Source: Pelomonas sp051857475
GTDB taxonomy: Bacteria > Pseudomonadota > Gammaproteobacteria > Burkholderiales > Burkholderiaceae_C
Direction of reading: 5' to 3'
Assembly: GCF_051857475.1 (NCBI RefSeq)
Contig: NZ_JBPZGZ010000001.1
Location: forward strand, 1,488,001 to 1,552,000
Length of the DNA stretch: 64,000 bases
The translations under genes were made by a program, and so were the position numbers. Below are positions 55,836 to 64,000 of the stretch, one piece after another. The notes beneath the pieces are model-generated. The model saw only the letters and a program-made list of their open reading frames with translations, made no database searches and was not told where the DNA came from. Within the stretch, counting starts at the first letter, position 1. Each line of letters opens with the position of its first letter.

Positions 55836-57233
55836 TCAGACCAAGCTTGCCACGAGGTCGTGGCCATCCGCGGCAACGACGCGGGCGCGCACGAAGTCGC
55901 CGACCTTCATCGTCTTGCTGGCTTTCTCGGGTGGCAGGATCTTCACGGTGCCGTCGATCTCGGGCGCATCGGCATACGACCGCCCCACGCCGCCCTTGCG
56001 GCCCAGGGCCGGCGCGGAGTCGACGAGGACCTGCAGCGTCTGGCCGACGCGGGCCTGCAGCTTGGCGGCCGACACCTGCTCGGCCACGGCCATGAAGCGC
56101 GCACGGCGCTCCTCGCGCACTTCGGTGGGCAGGGCGCCGGGGATGTCGTTGGCGCTGGCGCCTTCGACCGGCGAATAGGCGAAGCAGCCGGCACGGTCGA
56201 TCTTCGCTTCCTGCATGAAGTCCAGCAGATGCTGGAACTCGGCCTCGGTCTCGCCGGGGAAGCCGGCGATGAAGGTCGAGCGGATGACCAGCTCCGGACA
56301 GCTCTCGCGCCAGCGCAGGATGCGCTCCATGTTCTTCTCGCCGTTGGCCGGGCGCTTCATCCGCTTGAGCACATCGGGGTGGGAATGCTGGAAAGGCACG
56401 TCCAGATAGGGCAGCACCAGGCCTTCGGCCATCAGCGGCAGCACGTCGTCGACGTGCGGATAGGGGTAGACGTAGTGCAGGCGCACCCAGGCGCCATAGG
56501 GCTTGGCCAGCTCGCCCAGCTGGGCCACCAGGTCCAGCATCTTGGTCTTGACCGGCTTGCCGTCCCAGAAACCGGTGCGGTACTTGACGTCCACGCCATA
56601 GGCCGAGGTGTCCTGGCTGATGACCAGCAGCTCCTTGACGCCGCTCTCGAACAGCGCGCGGGCCTCGTTCAGCACATCGCCGATGGGGCGGGACACCAGG
56701 TCGCCGCGCATGCTGGGGATGATGCAGAAGGAGCAGCGGTGGTTGCAGCCCTCGCTGATCTTCAGATAGGCGTAATGCTTGGGCGTCAGCTTGACGCCGT
56801 AGCTCGGCACCAGGTCGACGAAGGGGTCGTGGGGCTTGGGCACATGGGTGTGCACCGCGTCCATGACCTCTTGCGTGGCATGCGGGCCGGTGACGGCCAG
56901 CACACTGGGATGGATCTCGCGCACCAGGCTGCCGGCATCGCTGCTGGTCGCGCCAGCCTTGGCGCCCAGGCAGCCGGTCACGATGACCTTGCCGTTCTCG
57001 GCCAGGGCCTCTCCGATGGTGTCCAGGCTTTCCTTGACGGCGTCATCGATGAAGCCGCAGGTGTTGACGATCACCAGGTCGGCGCCGGCAAAGGTCTTGG
57101 AGGTTTCATAGCCCTCGGCACGCAGTTGCGTGAGGATCAGCTCGGAGTCGGTGAGGGCCTTGGGGCAGCCCAGGGACACAAAGCCGATCTTGGGCGCGGC
57201 GGCCGCAGCGGCGGTGGTGGCGGATTCGTTCAT
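55836..57233 (-). CDS. rimO: Ribosomal protein S12 methylthiotransferase
   Basis: The protein has 465 aa. The N-terminal UPF0004 domain has three cluster cysteines (VSLGCPKA, VNTCGF, VTGCLG), the radical-SAM CxxxCxxC is GCNHRCSFCIIP, and a C-terminal TRAM domain is present. It adds a methylthio group to Asp of S12. ATG 57233 opens MNESATTAAAAAAPKIGFVSLGCPKA. Confidence 0.95.
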   Translation of the reverse strand: MNESATTAAAAAAPKIGFVSLGCPKALTDSELILTQLRAEGYETSKTFAGADLVIVNTCGFIDDAVKESLDTIGEALAENGKVIVTGCLGAKAGATSSDAGSLVREIHPSVLAVTGPHATQEVMDAVHTHVPKPHDPFVDLVPSYGVKLTPKHYAYLKISEGCNHRCSFCIIPSMRGDLVSRPIGDVLNEARALFESGVKELLVISQDTSAYGVDVKYRTGFWDGKPVKTKMLDLVAQLGELAKPYGAWVRLHYVYPYPHVDDVLPLMAEGLVLPYLDVPFQHSHPDVLKRMKRPANGEKNMERILRWRESCPELVIRSTFIAGFPGETEAEFQHLLDFMQEAKIDRAGCFAYSPVEGASANDIPGALPTEVREERRARFMAVAEQVSAAKLQARVGQTLQVLVDSAPALGRKGGVGRSYADAPEIDGTVKILPPEKASKTMKVGDFVRARVVAADGHDLVASLV

Positions 57234-57298
57234 CCGCCTATTTTCGGCGATGTGGCGCCCAACGGGCTCGGGCGCTCGGAAGCGCCCGCACGAAATGC

Positions 57299-57829
57299 CT
57301 ATTTCTTGGTGCCGAACGGGAACATCACCCCCGCCTGCTTGAGCTGCTCCTGCCACTGGTTCATCAGCGTCTTGGACTGCTCGGCATAGCCGCCCATCAG
57401 GCCCGTCCAGGCCTCAGGGGTGAAGGGTATGCCGCCTGGCGTCTGTTCGGTGAAGCGCGACTGCAGGTCGGTGAAGGCCTGCATCTGGCGCTCCAGCAGG
57501 CCGCCCATCACGCCCTGCATGGCATGGCCGTAGAAACGGATGATCTGGGCCAGGGAGCTGGTGGAGAACATCGGCACGCCGCCGGTCTCCTCCTCCAGGA
57601 TGATCTGCAGCAGGATGGAACGCGTCAGGTCTTCCTGGGTCTTGGCGTCATGCACCTCGAACTCGACGCCCTCCAGCACCATGCGCTTCACATCGGCCAG
57701 CGTGATGTAGCTGCTGGTCTGGGTGTCGTAGAGGCGGCGATTGGGGTATTTCTTGAGGATGCGCAGGCCGGGTTTGGTGTCGCCGGTCTGGGCTTGCTCG
57801 GTTGCCGCTTTCTTGCGGGCAGTCGCCAT
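57299..57829 (-). CDS. phaR: Polyhydroxyalkanoate synthesis repressor
   Basis: The protein has 176 aa. The PHB/PHA-accumulation DNA-binding domain is ILKKYPNRRLYDTQTSSYITLADVKRMV, followed by the PHB accumulation regulatory domain. PhaR binds PHB granules and represses the phasin gene and its own gene. GGAGATTTCCGC precedes the ATG. A TGC-rich operator-like sequence lies 12-28 bp upstream. Window neighbour phaZ acts in the same storage pathway. Confidence 0.93.
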   Translation of the reverse strand: MATARKKAATEQAQTGDTKPGLRILKKYPNRRLYDTQTSSYITLADVKRMVLEGVEFEVHDAKTQEDLTRSILLQIILEEETGGVPMFSTSSLAQIIRFYGHAMQGVMGGLLERQMQAFTDLQSRFTEQTPGGIPFTPEAWTGLMGGYAEQSKTLMNQWQEQLKQAGVMFPFGTKK

Positions 57830-57841
57830 GCGGAAATCTCC

Positions 57842-57857
57842 TGTGCAGTGCAGCAAA
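57842..57857. promoter_or_regulatory. Candidate PhaR autoregulatory operator
   Basis: TTTGCTGCACTGCACA on the minus strand is TGC-rich, as described for PhaR binding sites (CTGC/GCAG elements). It overlaps the region just after a TAGAAT -10 (57857-57862). Confidence 0.45.
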
Positions 57858-57936
57858 TTCTAGGCAGACCCTGACCCCGCCTCTGAACGGGTTTACCTGG
57901 GGCTGGGCGGGCCGTCCCCATAATGCCGTCAAATCC

Positions 57937-58965
57937 ATGAGCCCTCTCGACGCCCGACATCCGCCAGGCTGGTACATCCTCTGCACGGCTCGCGCCCTGG
58001 GTCGCAAGCCGCTGGCCGTGCAGGCCGCGGGCCGCCACTGGGCGGTGTTCCGCTCGGCCTCGGGTGCCGTCAGCGCCGTCGAGGACCGTTGCCTGCACCG
58101 CGGCATGGCCCTGTCGGCCGGCAAGGTCTGCGGCGAGCATCTGCAATGTCCGTATCACGGCTGGGCCTACGGCGGTGACGGCCGGGTGCGCATCGTGCCG
58201 GCCATGAAGGGTGACGGACACGACTGGGTGTCGACCGCCCTGCCCTCGCTCGAGTGCCGCGAGCTCGACGGCTATGTCTTCGCCCGCATCGGCGAGCCGG
58301 CCGGGCCACCCCACCGCTTCAAGCACCTGGGCGAACCGGGCTGGACCAGCTTTCACATGGCCACGCGCTTCCAGGCCGGCGTCGACGCCTGCGTCGAGAA
58401 TTTCCTCGACTGCCCCCATGCCACCTTCGTGCACCGCGGCTGGTTCCGCACGCCGACGGCCAAGCCCGTGCGCTGCACGGTAACGACACTGGCCGACGGC
58501 GCCCAGGCAGAATTCTTCGACGAACCGCGCGAAAAGAGCGTCGTCTGGTGGCTGCTGTCACCGCGGCGCGGCGAGATGCGCCATGTCGACCGCTTCATCT
58601 CGCCCCACACCACCGAGGTGGAGTACGAGTTCCCGAATGGCCTGCATTACGTGATCACCTCGTCCTGCACGCCCATCACGGCCACCAAGACCCAGGTCCA
58701 CACCGTCATCAGCTTCCGCAGCTGGCGCGGCCTGGGGCCGCTGGTGCGCGCCTTCTTCGAGCCGCTGTCGCGCCACATCATCCAGCAGGACGTGCGCATG
58801 CTGGACGCCCAGCAGGCCAATCTGGCCCGCCATCCGGGGCGCCCCTTTGCCAGCACGCCGGCCGATGTGCTGGGTGGCCATATCCAGGCCTGGCGCCGCT
58901 TTGCGCGCGGCGAGGGCGAACCCGTCGCCGCGGGGCAGGTCCAGCATGTCGACCTCGTCCTCTGA
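57937..58965 (+). CDS. Rieske-type non-haem iron oxygenase, oxygenase component
   Basis: The protein has 342 aa. The [2Fe-2S] Rieske site is C52-x-H54 (RCLHRG) and C71-x2-H74 (CPYHGW). The mononuclear iron triad D158-x2-H161-x4-H166 lies in ENFLDCPHATFVHRGWF. The layout fits single-component oxygenases related to vanillate demethylase or pheophorbide oxygenase, acting by hydroxylation or demethylation. No reductase gene is visible in the window. It is the first gene of a six-gene overlapping run and is divergent from phaR. Confidence 0.88.
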   Translation: MSPLDARHPPGWYILCTARALGRKPLAVQAAGRHWAVFRSASGAVSAVEDRCLHRGMALSAGKVCGEHLQCPYHGWAYGGDGRVRIVPAMKGDGHDWVSTALPSLECRELDGYVFARIGEPAGPPHRFKHLGEPGWTSFHMATRFQAGVDACVENFLDCPHATFVHRGWFRTPTAKPVRCTVTTLADGAQAEFFDEPREKSVVWWLLSPRRGEMRHVDRFISPHTTEVEYEFPNGLHYVITSSCTPITATKTQVHTVISFRSWRGLGPLVRAFFEPLSRHIIQQDVRMLDAQQANLARHPGRPFASTPADVLGGHIQAWRRFARGEGEPVAAGQVQHVDLVL

Positions 58966-59602
58966 GCGCCGCCTGCGCGTCGTGGCCCTCGCCTGCGTGG
59001 CGGCGATGGCCGCCGCCGCCCTCGTCTTCCATCTGCTGCAAAACCGCCTGGCCCTCACCGGGGGCGGCATCGCCTGGCCCAAGAGCCTGTGGCTGGGCTG
59101 CGCCCTGCTCTACTGGTTCGTGCTGCCCGCCCTGCTGCTGCGCGACACGCGGCTGCTGCCGGCCTGGCGACTGCCTTTCGCGGCCCTGCTGGCCCTGATG
59201 GGGCTGCGTGGCGTCATCGAGCTGTGGATGCTGTATGTCTCGCACAACTGGTCGCCCTTCTACGGCATCGCGCATGATGGGCTCTGCCTCGCGGCGCTGT
59301 GGGGCCTGGCCCTGCGCGCCCGGGCCGTCTTCGGGACCCACCGGCTGGCCCTGGTGCATGCCTTGGCAACCGGCCTGCTCTTCATCCCCGAGATCTATTT
59401 CGCCTGGTATATGCAGGCCCATTTCCAGACCCAGGGCGAGAAGCCGCTGTACTTCGTGCCGGATGACGAAGCCCATGCGCATGTGCTGGCGCTGACGACG
59501 GCCGCCGACGCCGCGGCGCTGCTCTATCTGCCGGCCTTCCTATATGCTTGGTTGCATGGGAAGACTGAGGTCACGGGTGCGCGAGCGCAGCGCACTGGGT
59601 GA
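58946..59602 (+). CDS. Multi-pass membrane protein, unknown
   Basis: The protein has 218 aa with about six predicted membrane helices (for example VALACVAAMAAAALVFHLL, WLGCALLYWFVLPALLL, LVHALATGLLFIPEIYFAWY). It overlaps the Rieske gene by 20 nt and the following gene by about 59 nt, which implies co-translation. No family is recognised. Confidence 0.72.
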   Translation: MSTSSSERRLRVVALACVAAMAAAALVFHLLQNRLALTGGGIAWPKSLWLGCALLYWFVLPALLLRDTRLLPAWRLPFAALLALMGLRGVIELWMLYVSHNWSPFYGIAHDGLCLAALWGLALRARAVFGTHRLALVHALATGLLFIPEIYFAWYMQAHFQTQGEKPLYFVPDDEAHAHVLALTTAADAAALLYLPAFLYAWLHGKTEVTGARAQRTG

Positions 59603-60278
59603 GGGTGATGTGGCGGCGATGGCCGACCTGTTCGAACGCTACTACGAGGGGGGACCACCCTCCCAGTTCAAGCAGGATCTGGCGGGCAAGACGCACGTGA
59701 TCGAGCTGCGCGACGGCGACACGCTGTGCGGCTTCTCGACGCTTTGCGTCTACGACTTCGATGCGACTCAAGGCGCCGTGCGCGTCATCTTCTCTGGCGA
59801 CACCATCATCGACCAAGCCTACTGGGGCGAGCAGTCGCTGGCCCTGGCCTTCTGCCGTTTCGCAGGTGCGACCAAGGCAGCCGACCCGCAGCGCCCGCTG
59901 TACTGGCTGCTGATCTCTAAAGGCCATCGCACCTATCGCTATCTGAACCTCTTCGCGCACCGCTACAACCCCAGCCACGCGGCGGATGGAACGCCAAGCC
60001 TGGCCGGGCTGATGGCCGAAATCGCCAGCCAGCGGTTTGGCGACGCCTTCGACGCGAGGACCGGCCTGGTGCACTTTGGCGCGGCGGCCACCCGGCTGCG
60101 ACCGCGATGGCAGGACGAGGACAGCACGAAAAGGCTGTCGCCCGCCACGCGCTACTTCCTGCAGCGCAACCCCGGGCATGCGCAAGGCGACGAACTGGTC
60201 TGCCTCTGCGAACTGGATGCCCCCAATCTGCGTTCCTTCGCGCTGAAGGCCTTCCGCGAGGGCTTGGTCCATGGCTGA
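59544..60278 (+). CDS. GNAT-like uncharacterised protein
   Basis: The protein has 244 aa. The order of segments (DTLCGFSTLCVYDF, AVRVIFSGDTIIDQAYWGEQSLALAFCRF, YWLLISKGHRTYRYLNLFAHRYNPSH) looks like an acyltransferase fold of the GNAT type, but the acetyl-CoA pyrophosphate loop is not clear. ATG 59544 lies inside the previous gene; ATG 59556 is an alternative. It overlaps the GH3 gene by 8 nt. Confidence 0.7.
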   Translation: MLGCMGRLRSRVRERSALGEGDVAAMADLFERYYEGGPPSQFKQDLAGKTHVIELRDGDTLCGFSTLCVYDFDATQGAVRVIFSGDTIIDQAYWGEQSLALAFCRFAGATKAADPQRPLYWLLISKGHRTYRYLNLFAHRYNPSHAADGTPSLAGLMAEIASQRFGDAFDARTGLVHFGAAATRLRPRWQDEDSTKRLSPATRYFLQRNPGHAQGDELVCLCELDAPNLRSFALKAFREGLVHG

Positions 60279-61710
60279 GGCCTCCTTCGCAGCTCATCTC
60301 GCCGGCGAAGCCGCGGCCTTGCGCGCACTGCTGGACGATGCCGAGGCGGTACAAGCGGCCCATCTGGCCGCCATCCTCGAGCGCAACCGCGACACCACCT
60401 TCGGCCGCCTGCATGGATTTGCCGAGGGTGCCGCGCATTTCGCTGCGCAGATGCCGGTGTGCGGCTACGACACGCTGGAGCCCTGGATCACACGCGTCGC
60501 CGACGGCGAAGCCGGCGTGTTGACGGCCGAGCCCGTGCTGGCCTTCGAGGAAACCGGCGGCAGCACCGCCGGCGGCAAGCTCGTGCCCTATACCGCCAGC
60601 GGACTGGCCGAGTTCCAGGCCGGCCTGAGGCCCTGGCTGGACGATCTGTTCATGGCCTTCCCCGCCCTCGACGCAGGCAGCTTCTACTGGTCCATCTCGC
60701 CGGCCTGCCGCCCGGCGCGCGCGGCGCCCGGCGGTCTGCCCATCGGCCTGGGCAGCGACGCGGCCTATTTCGGGGAGGCCCTCGTGCCTTCCATCCTGCG
60801 CACGCTGGCGGTCGGCCCCGAAGTCGGCACCATCAGCGATGTCGACGAATGGCAGCGCCAGACCCTGGCCCAGCTCGGCCGCCGCCGCGACCTGGCCATG
60901 ATCTCCGTCTGGTCCCCCACCTTCCTGACCCAGCTGCTCGAAGCGCTGCCGGATGCCGATCACAGGACGCGCTGGCCGCAGCTTCAGGTCATCAGCTGCT
61001 GGGATCAGGCGGCCTCGGCGCCTTTCGCTGCGACCCTGCGCGAGGCCTTCCCCGGCGTGTGCGTGCAGGGCAAGGGGCTGCTGGCGACCGAAGGCCTGGT
61101 CACCATCCCGCTGATCGACCAGCCCTGGCCGGTCGTCTCGCCCCGGTCCGGCTACTACGAGTTCCGCGACGCGATAGGCGCCGTGCACGGCATTGCCGGC
61201 GTGCAGACCGGCCAGGACTACGAACTCCTCATCACCAATGCCAATGGCTTCTACCGCTATGCCATCGGCGACCGCGTGCGCGTGCAGGGCTTTGTCGGCC
61301 AGGCGCCCATGCTGGAGTTCATCGGCCGCGGCCAGGCCGCCACCGATCTGTGCGGCGAGAAGCTGACCGAAGCCTTCGTCATGCAGCTGCTGCAACCGCT
61401 GGGCTTGAGCTTCGCGGCGCTGGCGCTGGACACCACGGCGTCGGGCTATGTGCTGCTGGCCGACGCCGCCGGGGCGCTGCCCGCTTCAGAACGCGACCTG
61501 CTCGATCGCGCCGAGCAGGGCCTGGCCTGCAACCCGCAATACGCCTATGCACGCCGCGTCGGCCAGCTGCGGCCGCTGCGGCTCGAACGCATCCAGCAGC
61601 CCATCGCGCACTGGACCCGGCTGCGCCAGGCCCGCGGACAGCGCCTGGGCGACATCAAGCCGCCGGTGCTGATCGGCGACGCCGACTACCGCGCCTTGCA
61701 ATCGCCGTGA
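60271..61710 (+). CDS. GH3-type acyl-adenylating/amide synthetase
   Basis: The protein has 479 aa and resembles plant GH3 auxin/jasmonate-amido synthetases, which adenylate a carboxylic acid and join it to an amine. Motif 1 (phosphate loop) is ETGGSTAGGKLVPYT, motif 2 is around SPRSGYYEFRD, and motif 3 is NGFYRYAIGDRVRV. CGEKLTEAF is typical of the C-domain hinge. Bacterial GH3 proteins are little studied. Here it probably activates an acyl or aryl acid made or modified by the cluster. Confidence 0.85.
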   Translation: MAEASFAAHLAGEAAALRALLDDAEAVQAAHLAAILERNRDTTFGRLHGFAEGAAHFAAQMPVCGYDTLEPWITRVADGEAGVLTAEPVLAFEETGGSTAGGKLVPYTASGLAEFQAGLRPWLDDLFMAFPALDAGSFYWSISPACRPARAAPGGLPIGLGSDAAYFGEALVPSILRTLAVGPEVGTISDVDEWQRQTLAQLGRRRDLAMISVWSPTFLTQLLEALPDADHRTRWPQLQVISCWDQAASAPFAATLREAFPGVCVQGKGLLATEGLVTIPLIDQPWPVVSPRSGYYEFRDAIGAVHGIAGVQTGQDYELLITNANGFYRYAIGDRVRVQGFVGQAPMLEFIGRGQAATDLCGEKLTEAFVMQLLQPLGLSFAALALDTTASGYVLLADAAGALPASERDLLDRAEQGLACNPQYAYARRVGQLRPLRLERIQQPIAHWTRLRQARGQRLGDIKPPVLIGDADYRALQSP

Positions 61711-62819
61711 TCCGCTACGAGTTTGCACTCGCCCAAACCCAGGACGACGCCCAGCTGCGCGCCTGCATGGCCCAGGTCTGGATGGAGGGACGCATGGCCG
61801 TCAGCTTCCGGCGCGAGCCCAGCTATTTCGCTGGCTGCCGCATGCAGGGCGATGCCGTGCAGGTCATCAAATGCACGGACAGCCAGGGCGGCCGCATCAT
61901 CGGCATGGGCGGCCGCTCGACGCTGCGCGCCCACGTGAATGGCCGCCCCACGCGGGTCGGCTATCTGTCGGACCTGCGCGGCCTGCCCGAGGTCAGGCGG
62001 GGCACGCTGCTGGCGCGCGGCTACCGCTTCCTGCACGAGCTGCACCGGCGTGAGCCCCTGCCTTTTTATCTGAGCGTCATCTTCGACGGCAACGAGCAGG
62101 CCCTGTCGGCCCTGCTCGGCGCACGCGCCGGGCTGCCGGTCTACACGCCACTCGGACGCATCCTCACGCCGGCCCTGCAGTTCGACTTTGCTCGCGCACC
62201 GCTATCAGTCGAAGGCGTGAACTTCGCGCGGGCCGGCGAGGCCGCACTGCCCGAGATCGTGAGCTTCCTCGCCGAGCAGCTGCCACGCCGGCAGTTCAGC
62301 CCCGTCATCGCAGCGGCAGACTTCGCCGACGGCGGCCGTCTGGCGGGCCTGCGCGCCCGAGACTTCTTCATTGCCCGGCGCCAGGGCCGCCTTGTCGCCT
62401 GCCTCGCCGCCTGGGACCAGTCGGCCATCCGCCAGACCCACATCGAGCGCTATCCGCCTGGCTTGGCCCTGGCCCGCCCCTTCATCAACCTGGCCAGCCG
62501 GCTGTCGCCCCTCAAGCCCCTGCCTGCGCCCGGTGGCCGCGTGGCGCATCTCTATTTCTGCCTGGCCACCGTAGCCGGCGACGAGCTGCCCGTTTTCCGC
62601 GGCCTGCTGCGCCACGCCTACAACGCCTTGCGCACGGGCCCCTGGCACTACGCCATCCTGGGCCTGCACGAGAGCGATCCGCTGACCACCGTCTTCGACG
62701 ACTACCGCTGCATCGCCGCCGCCGGCCAGCTTTTTGTCGTCCACTATCCCGAAGATGGCGACCCCATGAAAGACCTGGACATGACGCGCATCCCCGGCGT
62801 CGAGATGGCTCTGGCATGA
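61707..62819 (+). CDS. Two-lobed GNAT-like acyltransferase, unknown
   Basis: The protein has 370 aa. The N-lobe (to about 170) and C-lobe each look GNAT-like: IIGMGGRSTLRAHVNGRPTRVGYLSDLRGLPEVRRGTLL has the order of a GNAT core. The second half has FFIARRQGRLVACLAAWD and LYFCLATVAGDELPVFRGLLRHAY. The start is GTG at 61707, overlapping the GH3 stop (GTGA). Together with the GH3 protein it suggests an acyl-transfer pathway; substrate and product are unknown. Confidence 0.72.
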   Translation: MIRYEFALAQTQDDAQLRACMAQVWMEGRMAVSFRREPSYFAGCRMQGDAVQVIKCTDSQGGRIIGMGGRSTLRAHVNGRPTRVGYLSDLRGLPEVRRGTLLARGYRFLHELHRREPLPFYLSVIFDGNEQALSALLGARAGLPVYTPLGRILTPALQFDFARAPLSVEGVNFARAGEAALPEIVSFLAEQLPRRQFSPVIAAADFADGGRLAGLRARDFFIARRQGRLVACLAAWDQSAIRQTHIERYPPGLALARPFINLASRLSPLKPLPAPGGRVAHLYFCLATVAGDELPVFRGLLRHAYNALRTGPWHYAILGLHESDPLTTVFDDYRCIAAAGQLFVVHYPEDGDPMKDLDMTRIPGVEMALA

Positions 62820-64000
62820 ACGACACGACCTCCCCAGCACGCCGGGCCACCATCCCGCCGGCCAGCGACCCGCGCTGGCGCGTCGCCGCCATCCTGCTGG
62901 CCTATGTGGTGCTGGGCATCACCGTGTTGGGCTTCAACCGCTCACCGCTGCAGGTGGCGACGACGGTGGCCACGGCCGTGCTGCTGGACATGCTGCTGCA
63001 CCGGCTGCTGCGCGGCGGCCCGGCGCTCTTCCCGCTGAGCGCCCTCATCACCGGCCTGGGCCTGAGCATCCTCGTCAACTACGCCCACGGGCTGTGGCTG
63101 GCCGCCATCCCGGCCCTGTTCGGCATCGCTTCCAAATACCTCTTCACCTTCCGCGGCCGCCACGTCTACAACCCAGCCCTGTTCGGCGTCGTGGCCTGCC
63201 TGCTGCTGGGCGGCGGGCTGATCAGCGATTCGCCGGCCTACCAGTGGGGCGGGTCGTACGCGATCACCATCTTCATCGCCACGCTGGCCCTCTTCCTCTT
63301 CGTGCTGAAGATCAACCGGATGGCCCTGGTGCTGTCCTTCCTGGGCTTCTATGCCGTGTCGGTGCTGGTACGAGCCTGGCTGACGCGCTGGCACATGCCG
63401 ATGGAGACGTGGCTGCTGGGCGCCGTCAGCTCACCGCCGCTCTACCTCTTCACCTTCTTCATGATCACCGACCCGCAGACCTCGCCGCCGACGCGCCGCG
63501 CCCAGGTCGGCGTGGCTCTGTGCATCGTCGTCATCGACTTCGCCCTGCATCTGCGCGAGACCCTGTCGACGCTGTTCTACGCGGCCTTCATCTGCGCCTC
63601 GCTGCGTTTCCTGCTGAACCATGCCCAGGCCCTGCGAACAGATGCGGGCGACTGGTGGCGTCAGTCGCGCGCCCGCCTGGGCCGGCGCCTGGGACTGGTC
63701 GCCGCGGCGGTGGGGGCCTGGTTCGGCATCCAGGGCCTGGTGGTGGCCGACGCCGACTACCTGCCGCCCTTCACACTGACCGAGGTGAATGCCGAAGCCG
63801 CCGGCATCGCGTCTCGCCCCGGACAGGTGCTGCAGTCGGTCGACCCGCGAATTGCCCCGGTGGCCAAATGGCTGCTGTCGGTGGGTGATGCGGTCGCCGT
63901 GGCCGACATCGACAACGACGGTCTGCAGGACATCTTCCTGAGCTACCCGCTCAAGGACGACGGCAGCCGCGCCGGCCTCTATCGCAACCTCGGCGGCTTG
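62816..64000 (+). CDS. NqrB/RnfD-like membrane domain fused to FG-GAP repeats (partial)
   Basis: At least 395 aa are present, running off the right edge. Residues about 24-330 form a polytopic domain with blocks known from RnfD/NqrB (FTFRGRHVYNPALFGVVA, LYLFTFFMITDPQTSPPT). The sequence then turns periplasmic and an FG-GAP/VCBS repeat begins near residue 353 (VAVADIDNDGLQDIFLS). CRTAC1/UnbV-type proteins share this calcium-binding repeat. I see no FMN-attachment threonine motif, so electron transfer is doubtful. The start overlaps the previous stop (ATGA). Confidence 0.8.
   Translation, partial: MNDTTSPARRATIPPASDPRWRVAAILLAYVVLGITVLGFNRSPLQVATTVATAVLLDMLLHRLLRGGPALFPLSALITGLGLSILVNYAHGLWLAAIPALFGIASKYLFTFRGRHVYNPALFGVVACLLLGGGLISDSPAYQWGGSYAITIFIATLALFLFVLKINRMALVLSFLGFYAVSVLVRAWLTRWHMPMETWLLGAVSSPPLYLFTFFMITDPQTSPPTRRAQVGVALCIVVIDFALHLRETLSTLFYAAFICASLRFLLNHAQALRTDAGDWWRQSRARLGRRLGLVAAAVGAWFGIQGLVVADADYLPPFTLTEVNAEAAGIASRPGQVLQSVDPRIAPVAKWLLSVGDAVAVADIDNDGLQDIFLSYPLKDDGSRAGLYRNLGGL

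Overview
The window is GC-rich chromosomal DNA of a betaproteobacterium, most likely Burkholderiales of the Roseateles/Pelomonas/Mitsuaria/Rubrivivax type. The reasons are a PHB repressor (PhaR) and intracellular PHB depolymerase, an FNR-controlled cbb3 oxidase locus, the gene order exbB-exbD-lpxK-Trm112-kdsB-adk, a Xanthomonas-like tonB-exbB-exbD-exbD set, and protein sequences typical of that order. There are no rRNA or tRNA genes, insertion sequences, prophages or CRISPR arrays. Genes are tightly packed, mostly with start/stop overlaps, and look like ordinary core genome, apart from an unusual gene cluster at the right end.

Layout. 1-14.4 kb is a microaerobic respiration region: the start of hemN, fnr, a BON-domain periplasmic protein under a sigma-54 promoter, the GlrR/QseG/GlrK envelope-stress system, a type II NADH dehydrogenase, and the leftward cbb3 locus ccoI-ccoS-ccoN-ccoO-ccoQ-ccoP-ccoG-ccoH. 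FNR-type boxes lie in front of hemN/fnr, ccoN and ccoI. 14.4-23.8 kb holds a glutathione S-transferase, a PHB depolymerase, sodB, xseA, the exbB-exbD-lpxK-Trm112-kdsB-adk block (Kdo/lipid A) and a short-chain dehydrogenase. 24-31 kb is a TonB energy-transduction operon with a TPR protein and a large TonB-dependent receptor. 31.3-37.8 kb is a Yej-type oligopeptide ABC transporter. 38-45 kb contains ldcA, tadA, a MarR-type regulator and a divergent 5-oxoprolinase operon (pxpB, pxpC, pxpA) with two membrane proteins (DUF969/DUF979) as probable permease. 45-57.8 kb is housekeeping: thpR, guaA, guaB, an MFS pump, ratA/rnfH, smpB, a PLP C-S lyase, rimO and phaR, plus a surface-polysaccharide acyltransferase.

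57.9-64 kb (end of window) is a compact same-strand run of six overlapping genes: a Rieske non-haem iron oxygenase, a multi-pass membrane protein, a GNAT-like protein, a bacterial GH3-type acyl-adenylating enzyme, a two-lobed GNAT-like protein, and a fusion of an NqrB/RnfD-like membrane domain with FG-GAP/VCBS repeats that runs off the window. I recognise no characterised pathway with this composition; it is the best candidate here for an undescribed system.

At the non-coding level there is (i) a sigma-54 promoter with TGTC-N10-GACA GlrR-type sites between glrR and the BON gene; (ii) a three-copy structured intergenic repeat (16.4, 23.8 and 55.8 kb) whose hairpin stems show compensatory base changes; and (iii) a roughly 160-bp imperfect palindrome in front of the dehydrogenase gene, next to a perfect 16-bp operator-like palindrome.
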